Shown: piece after piece, positions 5,547 to 11,936 of the stretch
How the letters are laid out: the number at the start of each line of letters is the position of its first letter
Position numbering within the stretch: the first letter of the stretch is position 1
Assembly: GCA_002435335.1 (NCBI GenBank)
Contig: DJMI01000139.1
Span: forward strand, 1 to 13,335
Length of the DNA: 13,335 nt
Source of the DNA: Nitrosomonas sp. UBA6494
GTDB taxonomy: Bacteria > Pseudomonadota > Gammaproteobacteria > Burkholderiales > Nitrosomonadaceae
Reading direction: 5' to 3'
Notes under the pieces: generated by a model
The model's input: only the letters and a program-made list of their open reading frames with translations
What the model was told of the DNA's origin: nothing
The model's database searches: none
Position numbers and translations under genes: made by a program

Positions 5547-6851
5547 TTATTTCTTTATAACGTGCAATCCTGCTTGTGTCGCCACAAAATCAATCCCGGC
5601 TTGCTCCAATATCCACGCTTCTATTTTGACATGCCACATGCGCAACAAATCAAGCGGGCGGCGGATATAGTTTTGTTCTCGCACGCCTTGTGGCTTGTGC
5701 CCCTGAATTTGTGCGGCTATACCTGCGGGCATCTCGATCCATTCGCACAAACTGGCAAAAGATCGCCGTAGTCCATGCAAAGTTAAATCTAGCCCAGCAA
5801 TTGCACATGCTTTTCTGTGGGCTATGGATGGATCGGTTAAGCGGCCACTTGCAGCGGTAGGACTTGAAAATACCCATTCATTGCGGCGAACTAGAGCTGT
5901 TAGCAGATTAGCCACATAAGGCGTCAACGGAATGATCCTAAAATCATCAACTTTGTCATTAATTGTTAAGCTATTCCATTGAAAATCTATATCCTGCCAG
6001 CGTAAAGAAGCAATTTCTTCACGGCGTGCGCCAGTCAGTAAAAGAGTTTGCAGATATGCAGATATGATGGGATTCTGAATTTGTTTGACTGCCTTAAACC
6101 ATGCAACCAATTGCTCGCGCTGTAACACGTCGTGTTTAACTTTGGCTTTGCCTAGACTTTCTCGGGCATCATTATTTTGCGCTGGGTTGCTTGTCACAAT
6201 CGTTTTATAGGTTGGATGTCTGCCACACCATGAAAGAAATGCACGCAATAACCTAAGAGCAAGACGGGCGCGTGTAGGGCGAATCACAGCTTCAGCACGT
6301 GCCCACTCAGTTACCAATTCAGGTGTTAAATCTACTAATCGAATTTCTGCAAGTGATGCCAGCGAACCGGGTTCTGTTAGTTTCTTGCTGCGCGCTCTTG
6401 GTTTCCCACCAGGTTGCATGATTTTTTCATGATCGCGTATGTGCAGCTCTGACCATAGCGGCTTGCGGGCAGCCACATATTCGTTCCAGGCTTGGCCTAC
6501 TGTTACAATTTCACGGGCTTCCTGTGCTTTCTTTGCTGCAGCAGCGGCTATCTTGGCGGCATCTTGATCAGCTTTTACTTCGCGCGGATCATTGCCTTGA
6601 TCAATTATAGTTTGGAGGCGACGCGCTTCTATTTTAGCTTCGGCGATACTCCATACGCTGACATCACCAATAGTGACACGTCTGGTTTTCTTATTAACTT
6701 TAGACTGAAAAACATATCGATTGCGGGTTGATCCGGGCGTTGCACGTACAGCAAGGCCCGGTACTTCATCGCACCATAAAAAGGCTTGTGCCACATCTTC
6801 TGGGCATTTGAAGCCTGTAACTCGTCCAACTGTAAATTTTATCTTTGCCAT
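5547..6851 (-). CDS. int: Tyrosine recombinase (integrase) of the element
   Basis: A 434-aa site-specific recombinase that inserts and, with a directionality factor, excises the element. The N-terminal ~1-95 is a DUF4102-like arm-binding domain, followed by an Ala/Lys-rich helix (~95-112), a core-binding domain (~115-215) and the catalytic domain (~240-410). Catalytic residues are present: Arg276 in TGARREE, His359 and Arg362 in LHGLRRSF, His385 in QGHK, and the Tyr395 nucleophile in EQNYIRRPLDLLRMWH. Length is normal for island integrases, and the gene looks intact. Start ATG at 6851 has a weak AGG-type leader. It is the gene nearest the att site and reads away from it. The tandem repeats just upstream may be its own arm sites, linking binding to autorepression. 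Confidence 0.93.
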   Translation of the reverse strand: MAKIKFTVGRVTGFKCPEDVAQAFLWCDEVPGLAVRATPGSTRNRYVFQSKVNKKTRRVTIGDVSVWSIAEAKIEARRLQTIIDQGNDPREVKADQDAAKIAAAAAKKAQEAREIVTVGQAWNEYVAARKPLWSELHIRDHEKIMQPGGKPRARSKKLTEPGSLASLAEIRLVDLTPELVTEWARAEAVIRPTRARLALRLLRAFLSWCGRHPTYKTIVTSNPAQNNDARESLGKAKVKHDVLQREQLVAWFKAVKQIQNPIISAYLQTLLLTGARREEIASLRWQDIDFQWNSLTINDKVDDFRIIPLTPYVANLLTALVRRNEWVFSSPTAASGRLTDPSIAHRKACAIAGLDLTLHGLRRSFASLCEWIEMPAGIAAQIQGHKPQGVREQNYIRRPLDLLRMWHVKIEAWILEQAGIDFVATQAGLHVIKK

Positions 6852-6866
6852 AATACCAGCCTAATT

Positions 6867-6899
6867 TTTGTAACCGATTTGTAACCGATTTGTAACCAT
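6867..6899. repeat. Three tandem 11-bp repeats upstream of int
   Basis: TTTGTAACCGA occurs at 6867-6877 and 6878-6888, then TTTGTAACCAT at 6889-6899, with an exact 11-bp period, about one helical turn. They lie between the int ATG and the att core, close to the predicted int transcript start. This is the position expected of integrase arm-type sites or an operator; either would let bound protein repress int. Confidence 0.65.
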
Positions 6900-6905
6900 T
6901 ATTGG

Positions 6906-6934
6906 AGTATATAGCGGAATACAGATCAACACAA
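6906..6934 (-). promoter_or_regulatory. Candidate int promoter
   Basis: On the minus strand TTGTGT (6929-6934) and TATACT (6906-6911) are separated by 17 bp. The -10 is good and the -35 weak. Transcription would start near 6899, directly at the edge of the tandem repeats. Confidence 0.4.
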
Positions 6935-6944
6935 ATATTCAGAA

Positions 6945-6983
6945 AAATATAAAATACTATTGTTTTATATGCATTTTATATTT
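6945..6983. repeat. AT-rich inverted repeat, 11-bp perfect arms
   Basis: AAATATAAAAT (6945-6955) and ATTTTATATTT (6973-6983) are exact complements across a 17-bp spacer, between int and the att core. It could be a bending or accessory-protein (IHF or Xis) region. Being pure A/T, it may partly reflect composition. Two direct AACACCA units 10 bp apart (7000-7006, 7010-7016) follow it. Confidence 0.5.
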
Positions 6984-7024
6984 ATAAGGAATAGCAATCA
7001 ACACCAATAAACACCACTTCTTGG

Positions 7025-7072
7025 GGACTGAAAATCCTTGTGTCGGTGGTTCGATTCCGCCCTTGGCCACCA
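7025..7072 (+). other. attR: 3' part of tRNA-Phe (element-chromosome junction)
   Basis: From GGACTGAAAATCC (anticodon loop with GAA, Phe) the sequence continues as variable loop GTGTC, T arm GGTGGTTCGATTCCGCC, acceptor strand TTGGCC and ACCA. The 5' half of the tRNA is absent: the upstream DNA does not form D arm or acceptor, and the 5' anticodon stem already mismatches (GGGGA opposite TCCTT, where AAGGA would pair). Homology therefore starts at the anticodon stem-loop, which marks the crossover zone. The complete tRNA-Phe should lie at the other, unseen end. The fragment itself cannot be a working tRNA. Confidence 0.85.
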
Positions 7073-7080
7073 ATAAAAAC

Positions 7081-7116
7081 AAGCACTTGGCGAATAAAAT
7101 CCTAAGTGCTTTTTTG
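7081..7116 (+). terminator. Rho-independent terminator after tRNA-Phe 3' part
   Basis: AAGCACTT (7081-7088) pairs with AAGTGCTT (7104-7111), an 8-bp stem with a 15-nt loop, running into a T-run (7110-7115). It lies 9 nt after the CCA, so it is presumably the original terminator of the chromosomal tRNA-Phe gene. This supports 7072 as the element boundary. No gene is seen between it and the next terminator. Confidence 0.75.
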
Positions 7117-7171
7117 TTTGCTATGCTTCATGTAAGGCTAGTGTAAGAAAATCCGGTCAATGCTTAGCAAT

Positions 7172-7194
7172 AAAAAACCCGCCGAAGCGGGTTT
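7172..7194 (-). terminator. Terminator of the 7315-7605 gene
   Basis: AAACCCGC (7175-7182) and GCGGGTTT (7187-7194) form a perfect stem. Read on the minus strand the loop is TTCG, a stable UUCG tetraloop, and the stem runs into TTTTTT. It is ~120 bp downstream of the small secreted-protein gene. The 120 bp between (7195-7314) show nothing recognisable. Confidence 0.8.
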
Positions 7195-7314
7195 GTGTAA
7201 TTCAAAGCATTATCTTCTAATCTTCATGCAGATTGGTGGTCTTCTTTATTACCGTTGAAGGTGATGTGTTAATTCTTTGTGCAATTCTGTGACACAGCAA
7301 GCAATTAAGATCCA

Positions 7315-7605
7315 CTAAAAGGGCGGAGTCAACCGACGAGCTGATCCAGTAGGAATATTGGTATTCTTTGGGGAAGGATCACTTGGAACTATTCCTGATG
7401 GAAGCTGCATCTCTTCTTCTGAAGTTTTTACTTTCGCTGCCTTCTCTTTATCAATAACAAAACCGGTTTTAAAATTTGGGCCAATACTCTCTCTATCAAC
7501 AAATTTATGGTTCGGATGAAAAGATTTATCGAAAGCTAATACATTGCTTGCGAAAAAAACTGCACAAAAAATAATCGCTACCGTTAAAGTTTTTCCTTGA
7601 ATCAT
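7315..7605 (-). CDS. Small exported protein of unknown function (96 aa)
   Basis: I do not recognise the family. A clear Sec signal peptide opens the protein: MIQGKTLTVAIIFC, then a hydrophobic run ending in ASNVLA, with cleavage likely before FDKSF. The mature part is ~70 aa, hydrophilic and rich in Lys, Pro and Ser with no Cys, and ends in ARRLTPPF. A frame start three codons upstream (GTG at 7614) is possible. ATG at 7605 is preferred because AAAAGG sits 8 nt before it and the GTG overlaps that motif. Expected location is the periplasm or outside. It lies alone, with terminators at 7172-7194 and 7735-7762. Confidence 0.7.
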   Translation of the reverse strand: MIQGKTLTVAIIFCAVFFASNVLAFDKSFHPNHKFVDRESIGPNFKTGFVIDKEKAAKVKTSEEEMQLPSGIVPSDPSPKNTNIPTGSARRLTPPF

Positions 7606-7734
7606 GTTTTTCACCTTTTAAGTAGTTTATTGCGATTGATAATATTGATCGTAATCATCATCTGTGTCTGTTCGGTAACACACATAGCTTTTTAATTACT
7701 TCTCTCCAAGAGACTGCGTTAACTGCCTGCCAAT

Positions 7735-7762
7735 AAAAAAGCCCAAGGGTTAAAACCTGGGC
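7735..7762 (-). terminator. Minus-strand rho-independent terminator without an evident upstream gene
   Basis: On the minus strand CCTGGGC-type pairing (7756-7762 with 7741-7748, one bulged A) is followed by TTTTTTATTG, the same tail as the 7172-7194 terminator. It would stop leftward transcripts before the small secreted-protein gene. No minus-strand gene lies in the 236 bp to its right, so it either blocks antisense transcription from the peroxidase side or ends an unseen RNA. Confidence 0.65.
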
Positions 7763-7917
7763 TGCTTGAAAATAACTGCTTACGGGTGATTCTTCTAAGA
7801 TAATCTGGATTAATAGCAAATAAATTACTCGCTTTACTACTATTAGCGTAGTGAACCCCTAGCGGTACTCACTGCGAAGTTATGGCGCGGCAATTCGATG
7901 TCGCCCTGCTGACGGTA

Positions 7918-7923
7918 TATAAT
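7918..7923 (+). promoter_or_regulatory. -10 element TATAAT for the peroxidase operon
   Basis: A perfect TATAAT lies ~75 nt before the peroxidase ATG. No good -35 is found at 16-18 bp spacing (TTCGAT at 7894-7899 is poor), so activation or an alternative start is possible. Confidence 0.4.
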
Positions 7924-7998
7924 CCACCTTGAGTTAGTTATACCCAGAACCAATCAATCATTTCATAGCCATTCTTGATACTTTTGAAGGAAACGATC

Positions 7999-8538
7999 AT
8001 GAGCCAATTTCTCGCTTCTTTTGTACTTATTTTTCTTGCTTATCCGGTTTTTGCTTGCAACAGTGCGTTGCTCGACCAGAATTTTCGCAAGCTGGCATCC
8101 GATGAAACGGTGAATTTATGTGACGCTTATTCCGGCAAAGTGCTGTTGGTTGTCAATACGGCAAGTAAGTGCGGGTATACGCCGCAATACGAGGGTTTGG
8201 AAAAATTACATGAGCAATACGAAAAGCGGGGATTGGTTGTGCTCGGATTTCCTTCAAACGATTTTTTGGGACAAGAACCCGGGACTGAAGCAGAAATTCA
8301 GCAATTTTGCCATTTGACCTACGGCGTCAAATTCCCGATGTTCGAGAAAACTACGGTGAAGAAAGATAACGCACATCCTTTTTATCAGCAATTGGCGCAA
8401 TTGTCGGGTACTTATCCGACTTGGAATTTTCACAAATATCTCATCGGGCGCGATGGCAAGCTGATCGCACAATTCAGTCCGCACACCGCGCCATCCGATG
8501 CAGCGCTGGTATCCGCCATTGAAACGGCACTGCATTAA
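7999..8538 (+). CDS. Exported glutathione/thiol peroxidase family protein
   Basis: A 179-aa GPx-family enzyme reducing H2O2 or organic hydroperoxides, probably with thioredoxin-like donors because it is a Cys-type bacterial member. Catalytic Cys58 is in NTASKCGYTPQY, Gln92 in FPSNDFLGQEPG, and Trp142-Asn143 in TWNFHKYLIG. Cys104 before VKFPMF is a plausible resolving Cys. An N-terminal hydrophobic segment MSQFLASFVLIFLAYPVFAC (1-20) is a signal peptide, so the enzyme should act in the periplasm; VFAC is a poor lipobox, so lipidation is uncertain. ATG at 7999 is chosen for GAAGGAA (7986-7992). The upstream TTG at 7975 has no leader and would put residues before the signal peptide. The stop abuts the next ATG. 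Confidence 0.9.
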   Translation: MSQFLASFVLIFLAYPVFACNSALLDQNFRKLASDETVNLCDAYSGKVLLVVNTASKCGYTPQYEGLEKLHEQYEKRGLVVLGFPSNDFLGQEPGTEAEIQQFCHLTYGVKFPMFEKTTVKKDNAHPFYQQLAQLSGTYPTWNFHKYLIGRDGKLIAQFSPHTAPSDAALVSAIETALH

Positions 8539-9108
8539 ATGAACATACCTGCGATCATCGCCGTATCGCTGATTCTTGGCTTGATTGCAGGTGCCGGTGC
8601 CGGTATTGAGATGATTTTGCCCGTAACCGTATGCACTGCGGTGGTGCTGTACGTCAATCGCAAGAAAATCGCAGCTCAAGCTACTCAGCCGAGAACGATC
8701 GATTCACAACCGGCCGTTGCGCTCGATGCAAATTATTATGCATGGCCAGCACTTGGAAAATTTGCGCATTCGGTTGCGGGTGAATATTACGAGCATACGC
8801 TTGCACAATGGTTGCGGAAAAACCCTGCCAAGTTGGGAGACTCCATCACTCACAAAGCGTATCTGATTCCTGAAAATAACAACCCCTACGACAGTCAAGC
8901 GGTCAGAGTCGTCATCGAAGGTCAAACCATCGCACGGCTGAGTTCCGATGAATCGCGCAGCTTGCGCCACCGCTTGGTTGAAAACCAGTTGGCGGATCAA
9001 ATCACAACGTGCGATGCAAAAATCGTCGAGGACAAAAGCGGTCAATATGAAATCCACCTGGATATCGAGCCGCTTGCGTTTTACGAACTGCCGTGGATGG
9101 CGGGATAG
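8539..9108 (+). CDS. Membrane-anchored HIRAN-like domain protein
   Basis: A 189-aa protein. Two hydrophobic segments (~5-24 and ~25-40) followed by RKK indicate a membrane anchor with a cytoplasmic C-terminal part. A linker leads to a HIRAN-like domain (~72-178): GEYYEH, KAYLIPENNNPYDSQAVRVV, GQTIARLSSDESRSLRHRL, and a final strand EIHLDIEPL. The NPYDxxAVRV stretch is the hallmark. HIRAN domains elsewhere bind DNA ends in helicases and nucleases; in stand-alone bacterial copies the role is unknown. The ATG directly follows the peroxidase TAA with no clear Shine-Dalgarno sequence, so translation is probably coupled. The stop is 8 nt before the next gene. Confidence 0.75.
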   Translation: MNIPAIIAVSLILGLIAGAGAGIEMILPVTVCTAVVLYVNRKKIAAQATQPRTIDSQPAVALDANYYAWPALGKFAHSVAGEYYEHTLAQWLRKNPAKLGDSITHKAYLIPENNNPYDSQAVRVVIEGQTIARLSSDESRSLRHRLVENQLADQITTCDAKIVEDKSGQYEIHLDIEPLAFYELPWMAG

Positions 9109-9116
9109 TACCCATC

Positions 9117-10088
9117 ATGCGTGCGATTTTTCTCGATTTCGGTTCCGTTACCCGTGGCGATATGGATTGCTCGGCATTGGAACGCGCCATTTCGCCCTGG
9201 CAATTTCACCACAATTCTTGCGAAGCGGAGGTATCGGAACGCATCCGGGACGCGGAAGTCATCGTCAGTAACAAAGTGTTTATCAGTCGTGCGGCAATAC
9301 AGGCAGCAAAAAACTTGCAATTGATTTGTGTTGCCGCAACCGGTTACAACAATGTCGATCTGATTGCCGCAGCGGATCATCACATACCGGTTTGCAATGT
9401 GCGCGGCTACGCCACGGCGTCGGTAGCACAGCACGTGATGATGCTGATGCTGGATCTGGCGCGACATTTCGTCGATTATCAGGCGCTGATCAAGCGTGGC
9501 GGCTGGCAAGCGAGCACTTTCTTTTGTCCGCTTGATTTCGGCATTCAGGAATTGTCAGACAAAAAACTCGGCATTATCGGTTACGGCGAGCTCGGTCAAG
9601 CGGTGGCGAAGCTGGCACAAGCTTTCGGCATGCAGGTTTTGATCGCGGAGCATAAAAACCAGCAACCCCGACCCGGCAGAATGGCTTTTGATGCAGTACT
9701 ACGCGAAGCCGATTTCATCACGTTGCATTGCCCACTGTCGCAACATACGCATGAATTGATCAGTCGACGCGAATTCGAATTGATGAAACCAAGCGCTTAT
9801 TTGATCAATACTGCGCGCGGCGGATTGATCAACGAGATCGATTTGCTCGAGTGCTTGAACAGCGGTGGTATCGCAGGCGCAGCCATCGATGTGATACAAG
9901 GCGAACCGCCCGGAAAGGATAATTTGATTTTACGACAGCAACCAAGGAATTTGATCGTAACACCACATATTGCCTGGGCCAGTAAAGAATCCAGGCAGCG
10001 TTTGCTGGATCAATTGGCGGGAAATATCGTTAACTTCTTCGCGCACAAGCCTTTCAATCAGATCACGGATGCTTTGGAACGACATTGA
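9117..10088 (+). CDS. hprA: D-2-hydroxyacid dehydrogenase, glycerate/hydroxypyruvate reductase type
   Basis: A 323-aa NAD(P)H-dependent enzyme, best matched by eye to the glycerate dehydrogenase (hydroxypyruvate to D-glycerate) group. It keeps the group's RGYATASVAQHVMMLMLDL segment (96-114) and WQASTFFCPLDFGIQEL (130-146). The Rossmann motif is GYGELG (155-160). Catalytic residues are Arg234 (NTARGG), Glu263 (QGEPP) and His284 (VTPHIAW). ATG at 9117 gives the normal start MRAIFLDFG; the earlier GTG at 9093 lies inside the HIRAN gene and adds eight unlikely residues. It is the last gene of the peroxidase-HIRAN run. Substrate is inferred from family only; other 2-ketoacids are possible. Confidence 0.88.
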   Translation: MRAIFLDFGSVTRGDMDCSALERAISPWQFHHNSCEAEVSERIRDAEVIVSNKVFISRAAIQAAKNLQLICVAATGYNNVDLIAAADHHIPVCNVRGYATASVAQHVMMLMLDLARHFVDYQALIKRGGWQASTFFCPLDFGIQELSDKKLGIIGYGELGQAVAKLAQAFGMQVLIAEHKNQQPRPGRMAFDAVLREADFITLHCPLSQHTHELISRREFELMKPSAYLINTARGGLINEIDLLECLNSGGIAGAAIDVIQGEPPGKDNLILRQQPRNLIVTPHIAWASKESRQRLLDQLAGNIVNFFAHKPFNQITDALERH

Positions 10089-10100
10089 CAGTGTTATCGA

Positions 10101-10955
10101 TTACACTTCCAGCCGGTCTTTTGCGAAATTCGTACTGCACCTTGGTGCCACGATAGTCATCACATCGTCAACGCTCATATGCAACAACTTGGCGATGTCT
10201 TCATAGTCATCGGGTAACGCGGCGTCATCCCAACCATTGGCGGAGTGCCTGGCCAAATTGACCGCCAGCACTACATTGCGCACTCGCTGCTGCTGTGCAT
10301 GTTCATCGTCCGTCAACGTCACCAACAACTCCGGCAATCTCCATTTTGCCGCAAGCTCAAGCTGCAAATGATGCAACGAGAATCCAAAAACTTTTTCCTG
10401 TGCTGCAACGCTGCGCAGGGACTTATCCTGCTGCTGCAATTTCTTAACTGCCATCATTTCCTGCGGTGAAAAACACCACATCAACAATTCGGCAATATCG
10501 TGTAACAATGTGGCGGCGCGAATTTCCTCGAAATGTAAATCGTGCAACCGAACCGCCCAATCGAACGCATAACTAGAGGCGATCTGTGCGCGGTGTACTG
10601 TTTTCAGCAACTGGACCAGCGCCGCCATATTTGCACGTCCCAATACTTCCTCAACTAAAGGTTTGGGTGGAATTGCTTTGAAAGTGGTTTCGAACCCGAG
10701 CATCATCACGATTTGCTCGATCTCCATCACTTCGTGTTCCTGACTCCGATGCTTATGCGCCTGCATATAACGCAGCAATTTAACTGACATGAGCGGATCA
10801 TTTTTTACCGCTTGTGCAAAACTGCGCGAATTAAGGCGCAGCTCGTCATTCCGCAGTGCTTCAAGACTGCGTGCGGTCTGCTTGAGTACGGGAATTTCCG
10901 CCTTGGTAAGAAAAGTTACCCAGTCCGATAGTTTTCTCTGGCCTGATTGCGGCAT
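10101..10955 (-). CDS. HDOD-domain signalling protein
   Basis: A 284-aa single-domain HDOD protein. The family pattern is visible: FAQAVKNDPLMSVKLLRYMQ (46-65), EHEVMEIEQIVMMLGFE (73-89), and RAATLLHDIAELLMW (146-160), where His152-Asp153 survives, then FGFSLHHLQLELAAKWRLPE (190-209). HDOD proteins relate to HD-GYP phosphodiesterases but usually lack full metal ligands and act as scaffolds in signalling or motility. No EAL, GGDEF or receiver domain is attached. The start is supported by GGGAG at 10962-10966. It converges on the dehydrogenase gene with only 12 bp between the stops and no visible terminator. It lies 139 bp downstream of trpC on the same strand; that gap shows only direct GCCGGT repeats and no clear trp terminator. 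Confidence 0.85.
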   Translation of the reverse strand: MPQSGQRKLSDWVTFLTKAEIPVLKQTARSLEALRNDELRLNSRSFAQAVKNDPLMSVKLLRYMQAHKHRSQEHEVMEIEQIVMMLGFETTFKAIPPKPLVEEVLGRANMAALVQLLKTVHRAQIASSYAFDWAVRLHDLHFEEIRAATLLHDIAELLMWCFSPQEMMAVKKLQQQDKSLRSVAAQEKVFGFSLHHLQLELAAKWRLPELLVTLTDDEHAQQQRVRNVVLAVNLARHSANGWDDAALPDDYEDIAKLLHMSVDDVMTIVAPRCSTNFAKDRLEV

Positions 10956-11094
10956 GTTGCACTCCCAAAAAGTTTTATCACAAGATGATTACGGCACACC
11001 TTGATAAAGCTTGAGGAAACAATAAGCTACCGGCGATTCAAAAAACCGGCAAAAATTACCAATTTACATGAAATCGCTCTTTATTATTGAAATA

Positions 11095-11931
11095 TTAGGC
11101 AAACAAGCGCGCCAATTCAATACCAGGATCTTCGGCACGCATGAATGCTTCGCCGACGAGAAAAGCGTTGACGCGATTGGCGCGCATCAAGGCAACATCA
11201 TCTTGTGTATGAATGCCGCTCTCAGTGACCACGATGCGATCTGACGGAATTTGCGCCAGCAAACCCAATGTCGTATTTAGCGTAGTTTCAAAAGTACGCA
11301 GATTGCGGTTATTGATGCCGATCAACGGTGTGGTTAGTTGCAATGCGAGATGCAGTTCTGCAGCGTCGTGCACTTCGACCAGAACTGCCATGCCAAGCGA
11401 ATGCGCCAGTGCTTCGAGCTCGAGCATGCGTGCCAGTGCTTCAGATTCATTGCTCGATTCCATCAGAAATGCACTGACGATCAATAAAATACAATCGGCA
11501 TTCATCGCGCGCGCTTCGGCAACTTGATAATCCTCCAGCAAAAAATCCTTACGTAGCACTGGCAGCACACAGGCTGCACGTGCTTGCTGCAAATATTCCG
11601 GACTGCCTTTGAAAAATTGCCGGTCGGTCAATACCGAAAGGCATGCCGCGCCGTGATTGGCATAAGTTTGTGCAATTTGCGCCGGAATGAATTCAAAACC
11701 CTGACCATCCACTCGCCCACGCAGCAAGCCTTTGCTCGGGCTGGCTTGCTTGATTTCGGCAATTACCGCAGATTGTCCTGCAGCGATCTTGGTACGAATT
11801 GCGGCGGTAAAATCGCGTGCGGGTGCTGTCGATTTTGCTTCGCGCAACAATAATTCATACGGTTTTTCCGCTTTGGCGGCGGCAATTTCTTGTTTTTTGA
11901 CGCTAAGTATTTTTCTGAGAATGTCTGACAT
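11095..11931 (-). CDS. trpC: Indole-3-glycerol phosphate synthase
   Basis: A 278-aa TIM-barrel enzyme converting CdRP to indole-3-glycerol phosphate in tryptophan synthesis (cytoplasm). Motifs: AEIKQASPSKG (58-68, Lys61), SVLTD (99-103), LRKDF (126-130, Lys128), LVEVH (184-188, Glu186), IGINNRNL (204-211), TESGI (236-240) and LVGEAFM (258-264). The catalytic set is complete. Between SPSKG and AQIAQTY there are about seven residues more than in E. coli TrpC (GRVDGQGFEFIP), placed in the mobile active-site loop beta1-alpha1. It is the last trp gene, starting 5 nt after the trpD stop without a good Shine-Dalgarno sequence, so coupled translation is likely. It is monofunctional, with no TrpF fused. 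Confidence 0.96.
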   Translation of the reverse strand: MSDILRKILSVKKQEIAAAKAEKPYELLLREAKSTAPARDFTAAIRTKIAAGQSAVIAEIKQASPSKGLLRGRVDGQGFEFIPAQIAQTYANHGAACLSVLTDRQFFKGSPEYLQQARAACVLPVLRKDFLLEDYQVAEARAMNADCILLIVSAFLMESSNESEALARMLELEALAHSLGMAVLVEVHDAAELHLALQLTTPLIGINNRNLRTFETTLNTTLGLLAQIPSDRIVVTESGIHTQDDVALMRANRVNAFLVGEAFMRAEDPGIELARLFA

Positions 11932-11936
11932 TGACG

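Larger units (their letters stand above)
1..7072. mobile_element. Integrated mobile element, right-hand part, inserted at tRNA-Phe
   Basis: The block is defined on the right by a tRNA-Phe 3' fragment next to a tyrosine recombinase gene. It also contains a primase-helicase, an AlpA-like regulator, a BrnT/BrnA toxin-antitoxin pair and an MGGxGSG-type protein of the kind found in mobile islands. All genes are on the minus strand, reading away from the att site. The left end, where the reconstituted tRNA-Phe should lie, is outside the window, so total size and cargo are unknown. No conjugation, capsid or terminase gene is visible here. A replicating satellite or island is the best reading; an ICE or decayed prophage remains possible. 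Confidence 0.85.
7606..7998. other. Intergenic region between divergent secreted-protein and peroxidase genes
   Basis: This 393-bp stretch has no supported gene. It contains the leaders of the two divergent genes, the minus-strand terminator at 7735-7762 and the TATAAT at 7918-7923. Between 7763 and 7917 I see nothing recognisable on either strand. The minus frame here is open for ~45 codons but has neither start signal nor familiar content. Confidence 0.5.

Noticed and set aside
6985..7072. Complete tRNA-Phe gene
   Set aside because: Only the part from the anticodon loop to CCA fits. Upstream bases form neither the 5' acceptor strand, D arm nor 5' anticodon stem.
7763..7917. Possible minus-strand ORF reading into the 7735-7762 terminator
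   Set aside because: About 45 open codons with no ATG/GTG plus Shine-Dalgarno and no familiar protein; open frames of this size occur by chance.
8254..8679. 141-aa minus-strand frame opposite peroxidase and HIRAN genes
   Set aside because: The plus-strand genes are clear by motif; the antisense frame has no leader and a Cys/His/Arg-rich composition typical of shadow frames.
11018..11060. trp operon terminator from the repeated GCCGGT near runs of T
   Set aside because: The two GCCGGT units are direct, not inverted, repeats and cannot form a stem.
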